Assembly (NCBI GenBank): GCA_963843255.1
Contig: CAWJJQ010000001.1
Location: forward strand, 677,708 to 741,707
Length of the DNA: 64,000 nt
Source of the DNA: Bog-159 sp963843255
GTDB lineage: Bacteria > Acidobacteriota > Terriglobia > Bryobacterales > Bryobacteraceae
Reading direction: 5' to 3'
Of this stretch, positions 34,380 to 43,067 are shown piece after piece. The stretch's first letter is position 1, and the number at the start of each line of letters is the position of its first letter. The position numbers were made by a program, and so were the translations under genes. The notes beneath the pieces are model-generated. The model was not told the DNA's origin, searched no databases, and saw only the letters and a list, made by a program, of their open reading frames with translations.

Positions 34380-37357
34380 TCGCCACACGCAAAGCCATCC
34401 GGTTCCGCGAACGATCTGAGCTGCTGGATTTCCTGCTCGAAGTGTCCACCGTGACATCGCAGACGCTGGACCTGGACGAGCTGCTGTCCAACGTCTCCGA
34501 AATCGTGAAGCGCGTGATTCCGGCGGAGCTGTTCGCCATCCTGCTCTACAGCGAGAAGCGGAGGGAACTGCGCATCCGCTACGCTATGGGACACCGGGAA
34601 GAAGTAGTGCAGAACTGGTCGATCCCACTAGGGCAGGGAATTACGGGCGCTGCCGCGCTCACGCGTGAACCCGTGCTGGTAGGCGATGTGCGCAGCGATC
34701 CGCGCTATTTGAACGCGGTGGAGGCGGTGCGCACGGAGATGGCCGTGCCCATGATCGCGCGGCGCAAGCTGGTGGGCGTGATCGACGTGCAGTCCACGCG
34801 CGCCAATGCTTACACCGAACACGATCGCGCGCTGCTGCGGCTGATCGCGGCGCGGGTGGCGATTGCGATCGACAACGCCCGGCTCTACTGGCGCGTCGAG
34901 CGGCAGAACCGCACCCTGAAGGCGCTAGCTTCCATCTCGCAGGAATTCTCTTCCATCCTGGACGTGGACGAGCTGCTGACAAAAATCGCCTCCACGGTGC
35001 GCGGGCTGATCAATTACGACGCTTTCAATATCCTGCTGGTGGATGCGGAGCGCAAACTGCTGCGGCACCGCTTCAGCATCCGCTACGACCAGCGCGTGGA
35101 CCTGGACAACATCCCGCTGGGCAAGGGCATCACCGGCGCGGCGGTGGAGCAGCGCGCGCCCGTGCGGGTGCAGGATACCAGCCAGGACCCGCGCTACATC
35201 GCGTCGCACCCGGGCATCCGGTCGGAGGTGGCCATCCCGCTGATGACGCACGACCGGGTTTCGGGAGTGATGGACCTGGAAAGCGAGCGCGTCGGCTTCT
35301 TCACCGACGATCACGTGCGCATGCTGAACCTGCTGGCGCCGCAGATCGCCAGCTCGGTGGAGAACGCGCGGCTATACGAAGAGGTGGCCATCCGCGAGCG
35401 GAGCATGGAGGAGGACGTGCTGGCGGCGCGCGACCTGCAGAGCGTGCTGCTGCCGACGGGCGACCCGGGCTTCGAGGGTCTGGAGGTGGCGGCGGGCCTG
35501 CGCCCGGCGCGCGGGATCAGCGGCGACATCTACGACTTCTTCGAATCGCCGGACGGGCGTGCGGTACTGGTGTTCGGGGATGTGAGCGGCAAGGGAGCGG
35601 CGGCGGCCCTCTACGGCGCCATGGTGAGCGGGCTGTTGCGATCGCTGGCGCCGCGCCGCGACCATCCGCGCGAGCTCATGCGGGCGCTGAACGAAGCGCT
35701 CATCGAACGCAAGGTGGAAGCGCGCTACGTAACGCTGCTGGTAATGCTCTGGAGCCCGGCCATCCGCCAGTTCGTGATGGCCAACGCGGGCAGCAATCCG
35801 CCTCTGGTCTGCCGCAATCACGAGATCCTGAAAACGCGCGTGGAAGGCGTGCCGCTGGGGCTCCTGGACGAGCGCGAATACGAAGAAGTGGTTTTCCAGG
35901 CGCACCAGGGCGACACGGTCGTGCTGTATTCCGATGGCGTCACCGATCACCTGAATGCAGACGGGCAGGACTACGGACGGCACCGGCTGTCGCAGGTGGT
36001 GCGGCGCACCTGCGATCAGCCGGCTCAGGCCATCGTGGACGAAATTCTGGCGGACCTGGACCGCTTCAATACGTCGCCCTTCGACGACCAGACGGTGTTG
36101 GTGCTGAAGGTGAAGATGACCTTCCAGTACTCGAACCAGGATCTGTATTGCGAAGACGTGCCGCTGGCGGATATTGCGCGTAAGGTGGGCACGCCCGCCT
36201 ACGTCTATTCGAGCGCCGCGATACTCGAAAACTACCGCGCCTATGACGAAGCGCTGGGCGACCTGCCGCATACCGTGTGCTACGCGGTGAAAGCCAACTC
36301 ATCGCTGGCCGTCCTGGCGCTGCTGGCCAAAGCAGGCGCGGGATTCGATATCGTTTCAGGCGGGGAATTGTATCGTGTGCTGGCGGCGGGCGGCGATCCG
36401 GCGAAGTTGGTCTTCTCCGGCGTGGGCAAGACCGCCGATGACGTCAGCTACGCGCTGGAAAACGGCATCCACACCTTCAACTGCGAGTCGGAACCGGAGT
36501 TGGCGTTGGTCGATGCCCTGGCCGCGCGCCGCGGCGTTACGGCCGGTTTCGCCATCCGCGTGAATCCGGATGTGGACGCCTCCACGCATCCGTACATTTC
36601 CACCGGGCTGCGCGAGCACAAATTCGGGATCGATATCGCGGACGCGGGCGCGGTGTACGAGCGGGCGCGCGCATTCCGCAACTTGAAGGCGGAGGGAGTA
36701 AGCTGCCACATCGGTTCGCAATTGATGGACGCCAACCCGATGCTGGAGGCGCTCGACCGCGTGCTGGCCTTGGTGGAAAACCTGCGTGCGCAGGGTTTGG
36801 AGATCGCGCATATCGACCTGGGCGGCGGGCTGGGTGTGGCTTACCAGGCGCATGAGCAATCGCCCGGAATTCGCGGCTTTGTGGAGCAGGTGCGGGCGAA
36901 GTTGCAAGGCCACGGCCTGCGCGTGGTGGTGGAACCAGGCCGGTCGATCGTGGGACCAGCCGGAGTGTTGCTCACCCGCGTGCTCTACCGCAAGAAAAGC
37001 GGCGAGAAGGAGTTCGTCATCGTGGACGCAGCCATGAACGACCTGATCCGGCCGGCGCTGTACCGGTCGCATCACGAGATCGTGCCGCTGCGCAAAACGG
37101 GACGGCCTGAGATCGTGGCGGACGTGGTGGGTCCGGTGTGCGAGACTGGCGATTTTCTGGCGCGCGGGCGTAAAATGGCGAATGCCGCGCCCGGCGATTT
37201 TCTGGCAGTGCTGACGGCCGGGGCCTACGGGTTCGTGTTGGCGTCCAATTACAATTCGCGGGCGCGCGCGCCGGAAGTATTGGTGGAGGGGTCCGGGTTC
37301 CGGGTGATTCGCACGCGGGAGCGCTACGCGGATCTGGTGCGGGGAGAGGTTATTTGA
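34376..37357 (+). CDS. GAF-GAF-SpoIIE phosphatase fused in frame to diaminopimelate decarboxylase
   Basis: A 993-residue open frame from GTG 34376, which has GGAGG upstream and overlaps the deoC stop. Residues 10-175 and 185-345 are two GAF domains (for example YAMGHREEVVQNWSIPLGQG and LLRHRFSIRYDQRVDLDNIP). Residues 350-580 form a PP2C/SpoIIE phosphatase with metal-binding aspartates in GDIYDF, GDVSGKG, YSDGVTD and FDDQTVLVL. Directly after LVLKVK comes MTFQYSNQDLYCEDVPLADI, the start of a complete LysA: PLP lysine in YAVKAN, HKFGI, CHIGSQL, DLGGGLG, VEPGR and CETGDFLA. No stop separates them. Either a genuine fusion or a phosphatase whose stop was lost by an indel (see findings). Confidence 0.85.
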   Translation: MIATRKAIRFRERSELLDFLLEVSTVTSQTLDLDELLSNVSEIVKRVIPAELFAILLYSEKRRELRIRYAMGHREEVVQNWSIPLGQGITGAAALTREPVLVGDVRSDPRYLNAVEAVRTEMAVPMIARRKLVGVIDVQSTRANAYTEHDRALLRLIAARVAIAIDNARLYWRVERQNRTLKALASISQEFSSILDVDELLTKIASTVRGLINYDAFNILLVDAERKLLRHRFSIRYDQRVDLDNIPLGKGITGAAVEQRAPVRVQDTSQDPRYIASHPGIRSEVAIPLMTHDRVSGVMDLESERVGFFTDDHVRMLNLLAPQIASSVENARLYEEVAIRERSMEEDVLAARDLQSVLLPTGDPGFEGLEVAAGLRPARGISGDIYDFFESPDGRAVLVFGDVSGKGAAAALYGAMVSGLLRSLAPRRDHPRELMRALNEALIERKVEARYVTLLVMLWSPAIRQFVMANAGSNPPLVCRNHEILKTRVEGVPLGLLDEREYEEVVFQAHQGDTVVLYSDGVTDHLNADGQDYGRHRLSQVVRRTCDQPAQAIVDEILADLDRFNTSPFDDQTVLVLKVKMTFQYSNQDLYCEDVPLADIARKVGTPAYVYSSAAILENYRAYDEALGDLPHTVCYAVKANSSLAVLALLAKAGAGFDIVSGGELYRVLAAGGDPAKLVFSGVGKTADDVSYALENGIHTFNCESEPELALVDALAARRGVTAGFAIRVNPDVDASTHPYISTGLREHKFGIDIADAGAVYERARAFRNLKAEGVSCHIGSQLMDANPMLEALDRVLALVENLRAQGLEIAHIDLGGGLGVAYQAHEQSPGIRGFVEQVRAKLQGHGLRVVVEPGRSIVGPAGVLLTRVLYRKKSGEKEFVIVDAAMNDLIRPALYRSHHEIVPLRKTGRPEIVADVVGPVCETGDFLARGRKMANAAPGDFLAVLTAGAYGFVLASNYNSRARAPEVLVEGSGFRVIRTRERYADLVRGEVI
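36116..37357 (+). other. lysA: LysA module (diaminopimelate decarboxylase) with its own possible start
   Basis: ATG 36116 with AAGGTG four bases upstream could start a 413-residue LysA on its own, which is the normal length for the enzyme that makes lysine from meso-diaminopimelate with PLP. Fold-type III landmarks are YAVKAN (PLP lysine), KFGI, HIGSQL, GGGLGV, EPGRS and CETGD, where the last replaces the usual CESGD with threonine. The enclosing frame is continuous with the phosphatase upstream; both readings are possible from one gene. Confidence 0.7.
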
Positions 37358-38067
37358 GGCGCGCAGACACGGCGACGCGGACACGCGGGGATCCGGTATG
37401 GCGCGGTGTCCTGATTCTGGCGGCATTATCGCCGGCCGTATGGGCCCACGATACGATCACTACTAAGCTGCTTTGGACGCAGGAGATTTCGCGCCTGGTT
37501 TACAAGCATTGCGGTAGTTGCCATCACGAGGGCGCGGCAGCCATGTCGCTCATGACTTATGACGATGCCCGGCCCTGGGCCAAGGCCATTCGCGATGAGG
37601 TGACTTCGCGCCGCATGCCCCCCTGGGGTCCGGTGAAGGGCGTCGGGGAGTTTCGCGGCGATCCCAGTTTGTCACAGGTCCAGATCGACATGATCGTCAA
37701 TTGGGTGGAGGGCGGGGCGCCCAAGGGCGACGATGTGTATCTTCCGCCGGCGCCGCATTTCGCCAAGCCGGACGTACCGCCTTCGTCAGGACGCGAGATG
37801 AAGGTGGTGACGGACGCGGCGCTGACGCTTTCGGCTACGGCGGAGTTGGCGGGCGTGCGACCGGTACGGCTGGCGGCGGGCGACTCATTCGAATTGACCG
37901 CCTATTTGCCGGACGGCGGCGTTCGCCGTCTCATCTGGATCCGCAACTGGCGCCCGGCATGGGAACGCACTTACTACTTTCGGAATCCAATCAAGCTGCC
38001 GGAGCACAGCCGTATTGCACTATACTCCGGCAAATCCGCGGAAGCCGCGGTGTTGCTGGCCCGGTGA
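37354..38067 (+). CDS. Monohaem cytochrome c-like protein with DUF-type C-terminal domain
   Basis: A 237-residue protein beginning with TTG 37354 that overlaps the lysA stop (TTGA). The N-terminus has a hydrophobic signal (GVLILAALSPAVWAHD). The haem-binding motif is CGSCHH within LVYKHCGSCHHEGAAAMSLMTYDDARPWAKAIRDEVTSRRMPPW, a block that typically occurs in acidobacterial and planctomycete redox proteins upstream of copper-type oxygenase or thioredoxin-like domains. The second half has AALTLSATAELAGVRPVRLAAGDSFELTAYLPDGGVRR and lacks a second haem site. It is exported to the periplasm; the partner is unknown. It is convergent with the repeat-protein gene that ends 5 bp on. Confidence 0.82.
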   Translation: MRRADTATRTRGDPVWRGVLILAALSPAVWAHDTITTKLLWTQEISRLVYKHCGSCHHEGAAAMSLMTYDDARPWAKAIRDEVTSRRMPPWGPVKGVGEFRGDPSLSQVQIDMIVNWVEGGAPKGDDVYLPPAPHFAKPDVPPSSGREMKVVTDAALTLSATAELAGVRPVRLAAGDSFELTAYLPDGGVRRLIWIRNWRPAWERTYYFRNPIKLPEHSRIALYSGKSAEAAVLLAR

Positions 38068-38071
38068 GCGG

Positions 38072-40645
38072 CTAGCGCGAACCGCCACCGTTCTGTGCGC
38101 CCTCCTGCTGGCCATATGCGTCGGGGTGCAGATAACGGCCCTGCTCGGAGGCGGGTTTATCTTCGCTGACCGGAATGCGGTGCGCGTTGGCGTACGCATC
38201 GTGGCGGGTGCCAGTCACCTGCCAGGAAACTTTGCCGCCCGGGCGGCCGCCCGCGATCTTGAAGCGGTTCGCGGATACCTCCCGCGCCACGTAGAGGCGC
38301 GGCGCCGGCGCGCCGATAGCGGTCAACTGGTAGCGGAAATCCCCATTCAGGGCTTCGAAGTAATCGGGCAGGTTAACCCAGGCCTCACCCCTGGCATCCA
38401 GCCGGACGACGCCGTCATACACGTCCTTCATGTCGGGACTCTCCACGAAGGAGTGCGAAAGATACTTGTTCTCCGGGTCAAGCGGATGATCGATCTTGAA
38501 CGAGCCGCCACCTTTGCTGACCGTGCCGTTGACGGTCAGGTTGCCTTTGAAAAAGCCATTGCCACCCGAATCGACGTGAAATACCTGGTTGCCGTACGCG
38601 CCTCCGAATCCCTGAATCACGAGCCCCCCGGCTCCGGTGACAAATTCGCCCGCCGTCCCCGCTACCAGGGTGCATCCCGAGCTGCCGCACGTCTGGTTCA
38701 CGGCGTACATCGCGATCCCGTTAGCGCCGGCCTGCCCGTCCAGCCCGAAGCCGCCCGAGGCCGCGTTATTGAGACCGAAAACCCCGGCGCCATTAGGGCT
38801 GTTGGTGGCGCCGGATACGCCGATGGCGAAGCCTGAAGTAGCGGTGGCGTTGCCTGCGACGCCGTTGCCGTTGGTGCTTGCGCTCTGCCCGTACACGCCG
38901 TTGGCGTAACCCGAGGTGGCGTTGCTGGTGAAATTACCGCCGTTTCCACCGGTCGTGGCGGTATTCAGGCCATTCACGCCGGTGCCTTGCGGGCTAGCGG
39001 TTTGGCCATTCACGCCGACTGCAAAGCCGGAGGTGGCCAGGTTAGTGCCGAACATGCCGTTACCGCCGGTGCTGGAGGTCTGTCCGTAGACGCCATTGCC
39101 ACCTCCCGAGGTGGCGTTGCTGGTGAAAGTTCCACCGTTCCCACCCGTGGCGGCCATATTCACGCCATTCACGCCGTTACCTTGCGGACTGGAACTCTGC
39201 CCGTTCACGCCGTTTGCAAAGCCGGAGGTGGCGGTGTTGACGCCGAAAACTCCGTTGCCGCTGGTGCTGGCGCTCTGCCCGTCCACACCGTTCGCGAAAC
39301 CCGTAGTGGCGTTGCTTATCCCGAAGACGCCGTTTCCACCGTTGGCCGCCACATTCAGGCCGTTTACCCCGTTACCTTGCGGGCTGGCGGTTTGGCCGTT
39401 CACGCCCACTGCAAACCCCGACGTGTCGCCGTTGACCCCAAGCACACCATTGCCAGTGCCGGCGGTCCATCCGTATACACCGTTACCGCCCGAGGAGGCG
39501 TTGCTCTGGCCCTGCACGCCGTTGCCGCCGGTTGCGGCAGAGTTTATGCCGAAAACGCCGGCCCCTCCCGGACTGTTGCTCGAACCGTTTACGCCTACCC
39601 CGAAGCCGGACGTGGCGTTGCTTGAGCCAATCACTCCCGCTCCGCCGGTGGTCCCGCTATTGATCCCGGTTACGGCGCTTCCACTCGGTGCAGTGGCGTT
39701 CCCTTGGATGGCGACGCCGCTGGGGCTGTTGGAGAAGCCCTGGATTCCAAACGCATAGCCGCTGGTGGCGTTGTTGATTGCGAACAGAGCGTTGCCAGCC
39801 GGGCTGGAGGTTTGGGCGTAGACGCCAGTGGCCGAACCCGAAGTGGCCGTGGCGATGCCGCTGACGCCCTGGCCGCCGGTGCTCGAAGTCTGACCGTTGA
39901 CGCCGTTGAACGACCCCGAGGTAGCCGTGGCGTTGCCAAGGATAGCTGTAGTGGCGGCGGTCTGGACGTCGAAGGCGGTGGTCGGCGTGGTCGTGCCCAG
40001 CCCGACTTTTTTGGATGCCGACTGGTAAAGCACGGAGCTGCCCAGCGTGGTGCTGTTGCTCCAATACGCCAGATGGTTGGCTGTGCCTGTGCCGCCGACC
40101 GTGGTATCCGGCGCGGTTTGCGGCCGTGTATCCGGCGTCCGGGGCGAGGCGATGGATGATCCACTGTGACCAGACGCGGCGCCCGGAGTTCCCGCGAGAG
40201 CAAAGGCGGATGCCGGCAGCCCGCCCAAGGTTTCCGCATCCACGGCTTTCAAGGCGTAGGGCACGCTGGTCATGAGTACGCGCGGCCGCTCGAGCTCGCC
40301 CTGCGGTTCGACGCCCAGCCAGCGCCCTTGGCCGGATGCAAACACATCGGCCGGTATCCCCTCGTTTCGCGTGCTGCCGAGCGTCGCGGTGTAGTGGCCT
40401 GTGGAGTCGGCCTGCACGTTCTGCGTCTCCATCCAGAGCGGAGCGCCACCCTCCTGGTTTTCATAAAGAGCGAAGGTGACGCCTACAGTTCCCGTTAGAG
40501 GCCGGCCGTTGGCGGAAGCCAGTGCGCCGCTGAATTTCACGAGGCGTGGCACGGTCGGCTGCGCGAGAAGGACAGCGGTGTAGCAAAGAGACAGCAAGGT
40601 TGCAGAGATCGGGTTGAGTGCGCGATTCATTGGGATATTGTGCAC
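38072..40645 (-). CDS. Secreted Gly/Asn-rich repeat protein, tail-fibre-like, copy 1
   Basis: An 857-residue exported protein. After the signal (ISATLLSLCYTAVLLAQ) comes a beta-domain (LVKFSGALASANGRPLTGTVGVTFALYENQEGG) that recurs in acidobacterial 'trimeric autotransporter-like' proteins. Residues 200-640 are a long array of roughly 20-residue units built on NGVxGxxxxxxGxGV, for example FAVGVNGQTASPQGNGVNGL. The C-terminal 130 residues (KIDHPLDPENKYLSHSFVESPDM ... VNLPDYFEALNGDFRYQLTAIG) resemble the chaperone/fold module at the end of phage-tail-fibre-like surface proteins. A homologous, broken copy follows upstream. Likely on the surface or in the outer envelope; no enzyme motif. Confidence 0.85.
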   Translation of the reverse strand: MHNIPMNRALNPISATLLSLCYTAVLLAQPTVPRLVKFSGALASANGRPLTGTVGVTFALYENQEGGAPLWMETQNVQADSTGHYTATLGSTRNEGIPADVFASGQGRWLGVEPQGELERPRVLMTSVPYALKAVDAETLGGLPASAFALAGTPGAASGHSGSSIASPRTPDTRPQTAPDTTVGGTGTANHLAYWSNSTTLGSSVLYQSASKKVGLGTTTPTTAFDVQTAATTAILGNATATSGSFNGVNGQTSSTGGQGVSGIATATSGSATGVYAQTSSPAGNALFAINNATSGYAFGIQGFSNSPSGVAIQGNATAPSGSAVTGINSGTTGGAGVIGSSNATSGFGVGVNGSSNSPGGAGVFGINSAATGGNGVQGQSNASSGGNGVYGWTAGTGNGVLGVNGDTSGFAVGVNGQTASPQGNGVNGLNVAANGGNGVFGISNATTGFANGVDGQSASTSGNGVFGVNTATSGFANGVNGQSSSPQGNGVNGVNMAATGGNGGTFTSNATSGGGNGVYGQTSSTGGNGMFGTNLATSGFAVGVNGQTASPQGTGVNGLNTATTGGNGGNFTSNATSGYANGVYGQSASTNGNGVAGNATATSGFAIGVSGATNSPNGAGVFGLNNAASGGFGLDGQAGANGIAMYAVNQTCGSSGCTLVAGTAGEFVTGAGGLVIQGFGGAYGNQVFHVDSGGNGFFKGNLTVNGTVSKGGGSFKIDHPLDPENKYLSHSFVESPDMKDVYDGVVRLDARGEAWVNLPDYFEALNGDFRYQLTAIGAPAPRLYVAREVSANRFKIAGGRPGGKVSWQVTGTRHDAYANAHRIPVSEDKPASEQGRYLHPDAYGQQEGAQNGGGSR

Positions 40646-40686
40646 AGTCGTACAGTTGAACGCAAGTACTATCGGGTGGAAGGGAG

Positions 40687-40735
40687 AGCGGGGCTAAGAG
40701 CCCCGCGCAGGCCACGGGCCTGGCCCCACTTACTG
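40687..40735 (-). repeat. Double-hairpin extragenic repeat (second copy)
   Basis: On the minus strand, directly after the stop of the second repeat-protein gene, are TAAGTGGGGC, the hairpin AGGCCCgtGGCCT and GCGGGGCTctTAGCCCCGC. It matches the unit at 7598-7645 with one extra C and small loop changes. Both copies start in the TAA stop of a gene and point away from it, so the element is either a mobile REP-like sequence or a conserved terminator. Confidence 0.75.
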
Positions 40736-42731
40736 GCGAAATGCGTCCGGGTGCAGATAGGCGCCCTGCTCCGCAGCCGGCTTGTCTTCCGTCACCGCGA
40801 TGCGGTGCGCGTTGGCGTAAGCATCGTGGCGGATGCCTGTCACCTGCCAGGAGACTTTTCCGCCCGGGTGGCCGCCCGCGATTTTGAAGCGGTTCTGCGA
40901 TACCTCGCGCGCCACGTAGAGCCGTGGTGCTGGGCTGCCTATGGCAGTCAACTGATAGCGGAAGTCGCCATTGAGCGCTTCGAAGTAGTCGGGCAGATTC
41001 ACCCAGGCTTCCCCCTTGGCGTCCAGCCGGATGACGCCGTTGTACACGTCCATCATGTCGGGGCTCTCGACAAAAGAGTGAGACAGGTATTTGTTTTCCG
41101 GATCGAGCGGATGATCGATCTTGAACGAGCCGCCGCCCTTGCTTACGTTGCCGGTGACGGTCAGGTTCCCGGCGAAGGTGCCATTGCCGGCCGCATCGAC
41201 AGTGAATACCGTGGTGTAGTTGCTGCCCGAGCGCCCTTGCAACACCAGCCCCGATCCGCTCACGTTCACAAATTCGCCGGCGGCGCCTTGCGGGCTCGCC
41301 GTGGCGCCTTCCACGCCGACCGCATATCCTGACGTTGCCGAAGCGCTGCCGAACACTCCAACTCCGCCGGTGCTCGTGGTGTAGCCGCTGACGCCGTAGA
41401 CAGGGCCGCCGCCGGTAGCGCCCTCAAATCCATTCACGCCTGAGGCGCCGCTGGTGGGGCTGTTGGTGCTTCCCGTAACGCCGAACACCTCGCCCGTGGC
41501 CGCACCCGCGAAGCCGCTTACGCCCGCCGCATCGGTGGTCGAACTCGAGGTCCCTCCAGAAACGCCGTAGACTACACCCGTCGTCGATCCGGCGTACCCG
41601 TTTACGCCGACGCCCGACGAACTGGCAGAGTAACCACTGATGCCTGCGCCGTTCCCTGTTGCAGCGCCGTTGTAGCCCTCCACGCCCAGCCCGCCGGGCA
41701 AATTGTCCTGCCCGCCTACGCCCGCTCCGGTGGCGCTGAACGATTCGGCGCTGAGTCCGAACGCCTGCCCCGTGGTGGCGTTGTTAACGGCCCACACCCC
41801 GGAACCCGTCGGACTATTGGCCGTGCCCGACCTACTCCGCTGCCGCTGGTGGCGCTGTTGGATCCAGCCACGCCCGCCCCGTTGGGACTGGACACGGCGC
41901 CCGCAACACCCGTGGTATTGCCCGTGGTCGCAGTCGCGGTACCCGATACGCCGACACCGCCGGTGCTTACGGTCTTGCCGGCCACACCGGTATTGGCGCC
42001 CGTCGTCGAAGCCGCGTATCCCTGCACCGCGGTTCCGGTCGCGACTGCCGTAATCGCCTCCAGCTTGGCGGTGGCCGCAGTGGTTCCGATGCCTACGTTT
42101 CCCGCGGACGTCTCGTACATCTTCGAATTTCCAAGCGTGGTTGCACCGGTCCAGATGGGGATGTAATTCGCGGTGCCGCTCCCGCCCGCCTGGTCGGGTG
42201 TGGCTGCGCCCGCGGGCCTGATCGCGCCCATGGCGGGTTCCGTAGTTACCCGCCGGACGTCGCGCGATTGGTGGATCCTGCAAGGGCGAAAGCCGAGGCC
42301 GGCAATCCGCCAAGCGTCTCTGCGTCCTGCGCCTTCAGTGCGTATGGCACGCTGGCCATCAGCACACGCGGTCGCTCGGGCTCTCCCTGCGGCTGGATGC
42401 TCAACCATCGGCCTTGCCCCGAGGCAAAGATTTCCGCCGGGATGCCGTCGTTGCGGGTCGCGCCCAGCGTAGCGGAGTAACGGCCATTGCCGTCGGCCTG
42501 CACGTTCTGTGTCTCCATCCAGAGCGGAGCGCCGCCCTGCTGGTTTTCGTACAGGGCGAAAGTGATGCCTACGGTTCCGGTGATCGGCTGGCCGCTGGCG
42601 GAAATCAGAGTGCCGCTGAACTTCACCAGGCGGGGCACGGTGGCTTGAGCCAGGAGCACAGCGGTGCAACAGACAGAGAGCAAGCTTGCAGAGATCGGGT
42701 TGAGTGCGCGTTTCATTGGGATATTGTGCAC
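40730..42731 (-). pseudogene. Secreted Gly/Asn-rich repeat protein, copy 2, two frameshifts
   Basis: The paralogue of the preceding gene, and near-identical in the last 130 residues (HPLDPENKYLSHSFVESPDM) and at the N-terminus (MKRALNPISASLLSVCCTAV). The frame changes twice. The first, near 42250, lies in the Ser/Thr/Gly-rich linker, where the opening frame stops after AGSTNRATSGG and the next frame carries TANYIPIWTGATTLGN. The second, near 41830, lies in the repeat array after SGSGVG, where the third frame resumes TANSPTGSGVWAVNNATTG. Repair of both gives a protein of about 660 residues. The lesions sit in repetitive sequence, where slippage is expected; they may also be sequencing errors. 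Confidence 0.8.
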
Positions 42732-42750
42732 GTTCGTCCGGTCGAACGCA

Positions 42751-42769
42751 AGAGCTATTGAAGAGCTAT
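42751..42769 (+). repeat. Left flanking direct repeat of the ISNCY-like element
   Basis: AGAGCTATTGAAGAGCTAT, matching all 19 bases at 44432-44450 immediately beyond the other end of the insertion. Most simply a target-site duplication. The sequence itself is a near-perfect tandem of an 11-base unit, so part of the match could be older than the insertion. Confidence 0.75.
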
Positions 42770-42794
42770 GTCAACCCTCGTTAGAAATGTCCCC

Positions 42795-43067
42795 TTCCTT
42801 ACCTCGGTAGAAGTGTCCCCTTTTTCTTGGCCCCACCCGCACTTGACTGCTCTTGGTTTTTTCTTCCTTCAACCCACCAGAAGGCGGTGGGAAAGTGGGA
42901 AACCTGCTCTTGGTTTTCCACTTTTCCACCGTCTCGTCGCCGGAGTTGTGGGAATGTGGGAATCTCGCCGGTTTTGCGAGATTTCCAAGGAGCGGTGGGA
43001 AGAGGTGAAATCCTGGTTTTGGATTTCCACGCTTTCCACCACTCCGCCATTTCCACAGCTCTTTGGT
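42795..43067. other. Non-coding part of the IS
   Basis: Between the left inverted repeat and the transposase stop there is about 270 bp with no gene on either strand. It is rich in short repeats such as TGGGAAAGTGGGAA, GTGGGAATGTGGGAA and GGTGGGAAGAGG and in TTTTCCAC runs on the other strand. These may pair with one another in RNA or be transposase sites. I see no small protein with a ribosome site. Confidence 0.55.

Noticed and set aside
34142..37357. 1071-residue frame starting inside deoC
   Set aside because: The first 78 codons are a shadow of deoC in another frame; the GTG at 34376 with a ribosome site is the sensible start.
38015..39758. Plus-strand frames opposite the repeat proteins
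   Set aside because: Antisense of a repetitive coding sequence; proline- and alanine-rich without homology.
42841..43060. Possible CRISPR-like repeats (TGGGAAAGTGGGAA)
   Set aside because: Repeats are short, unequal and unevenly spaced, and there is no cas gene.
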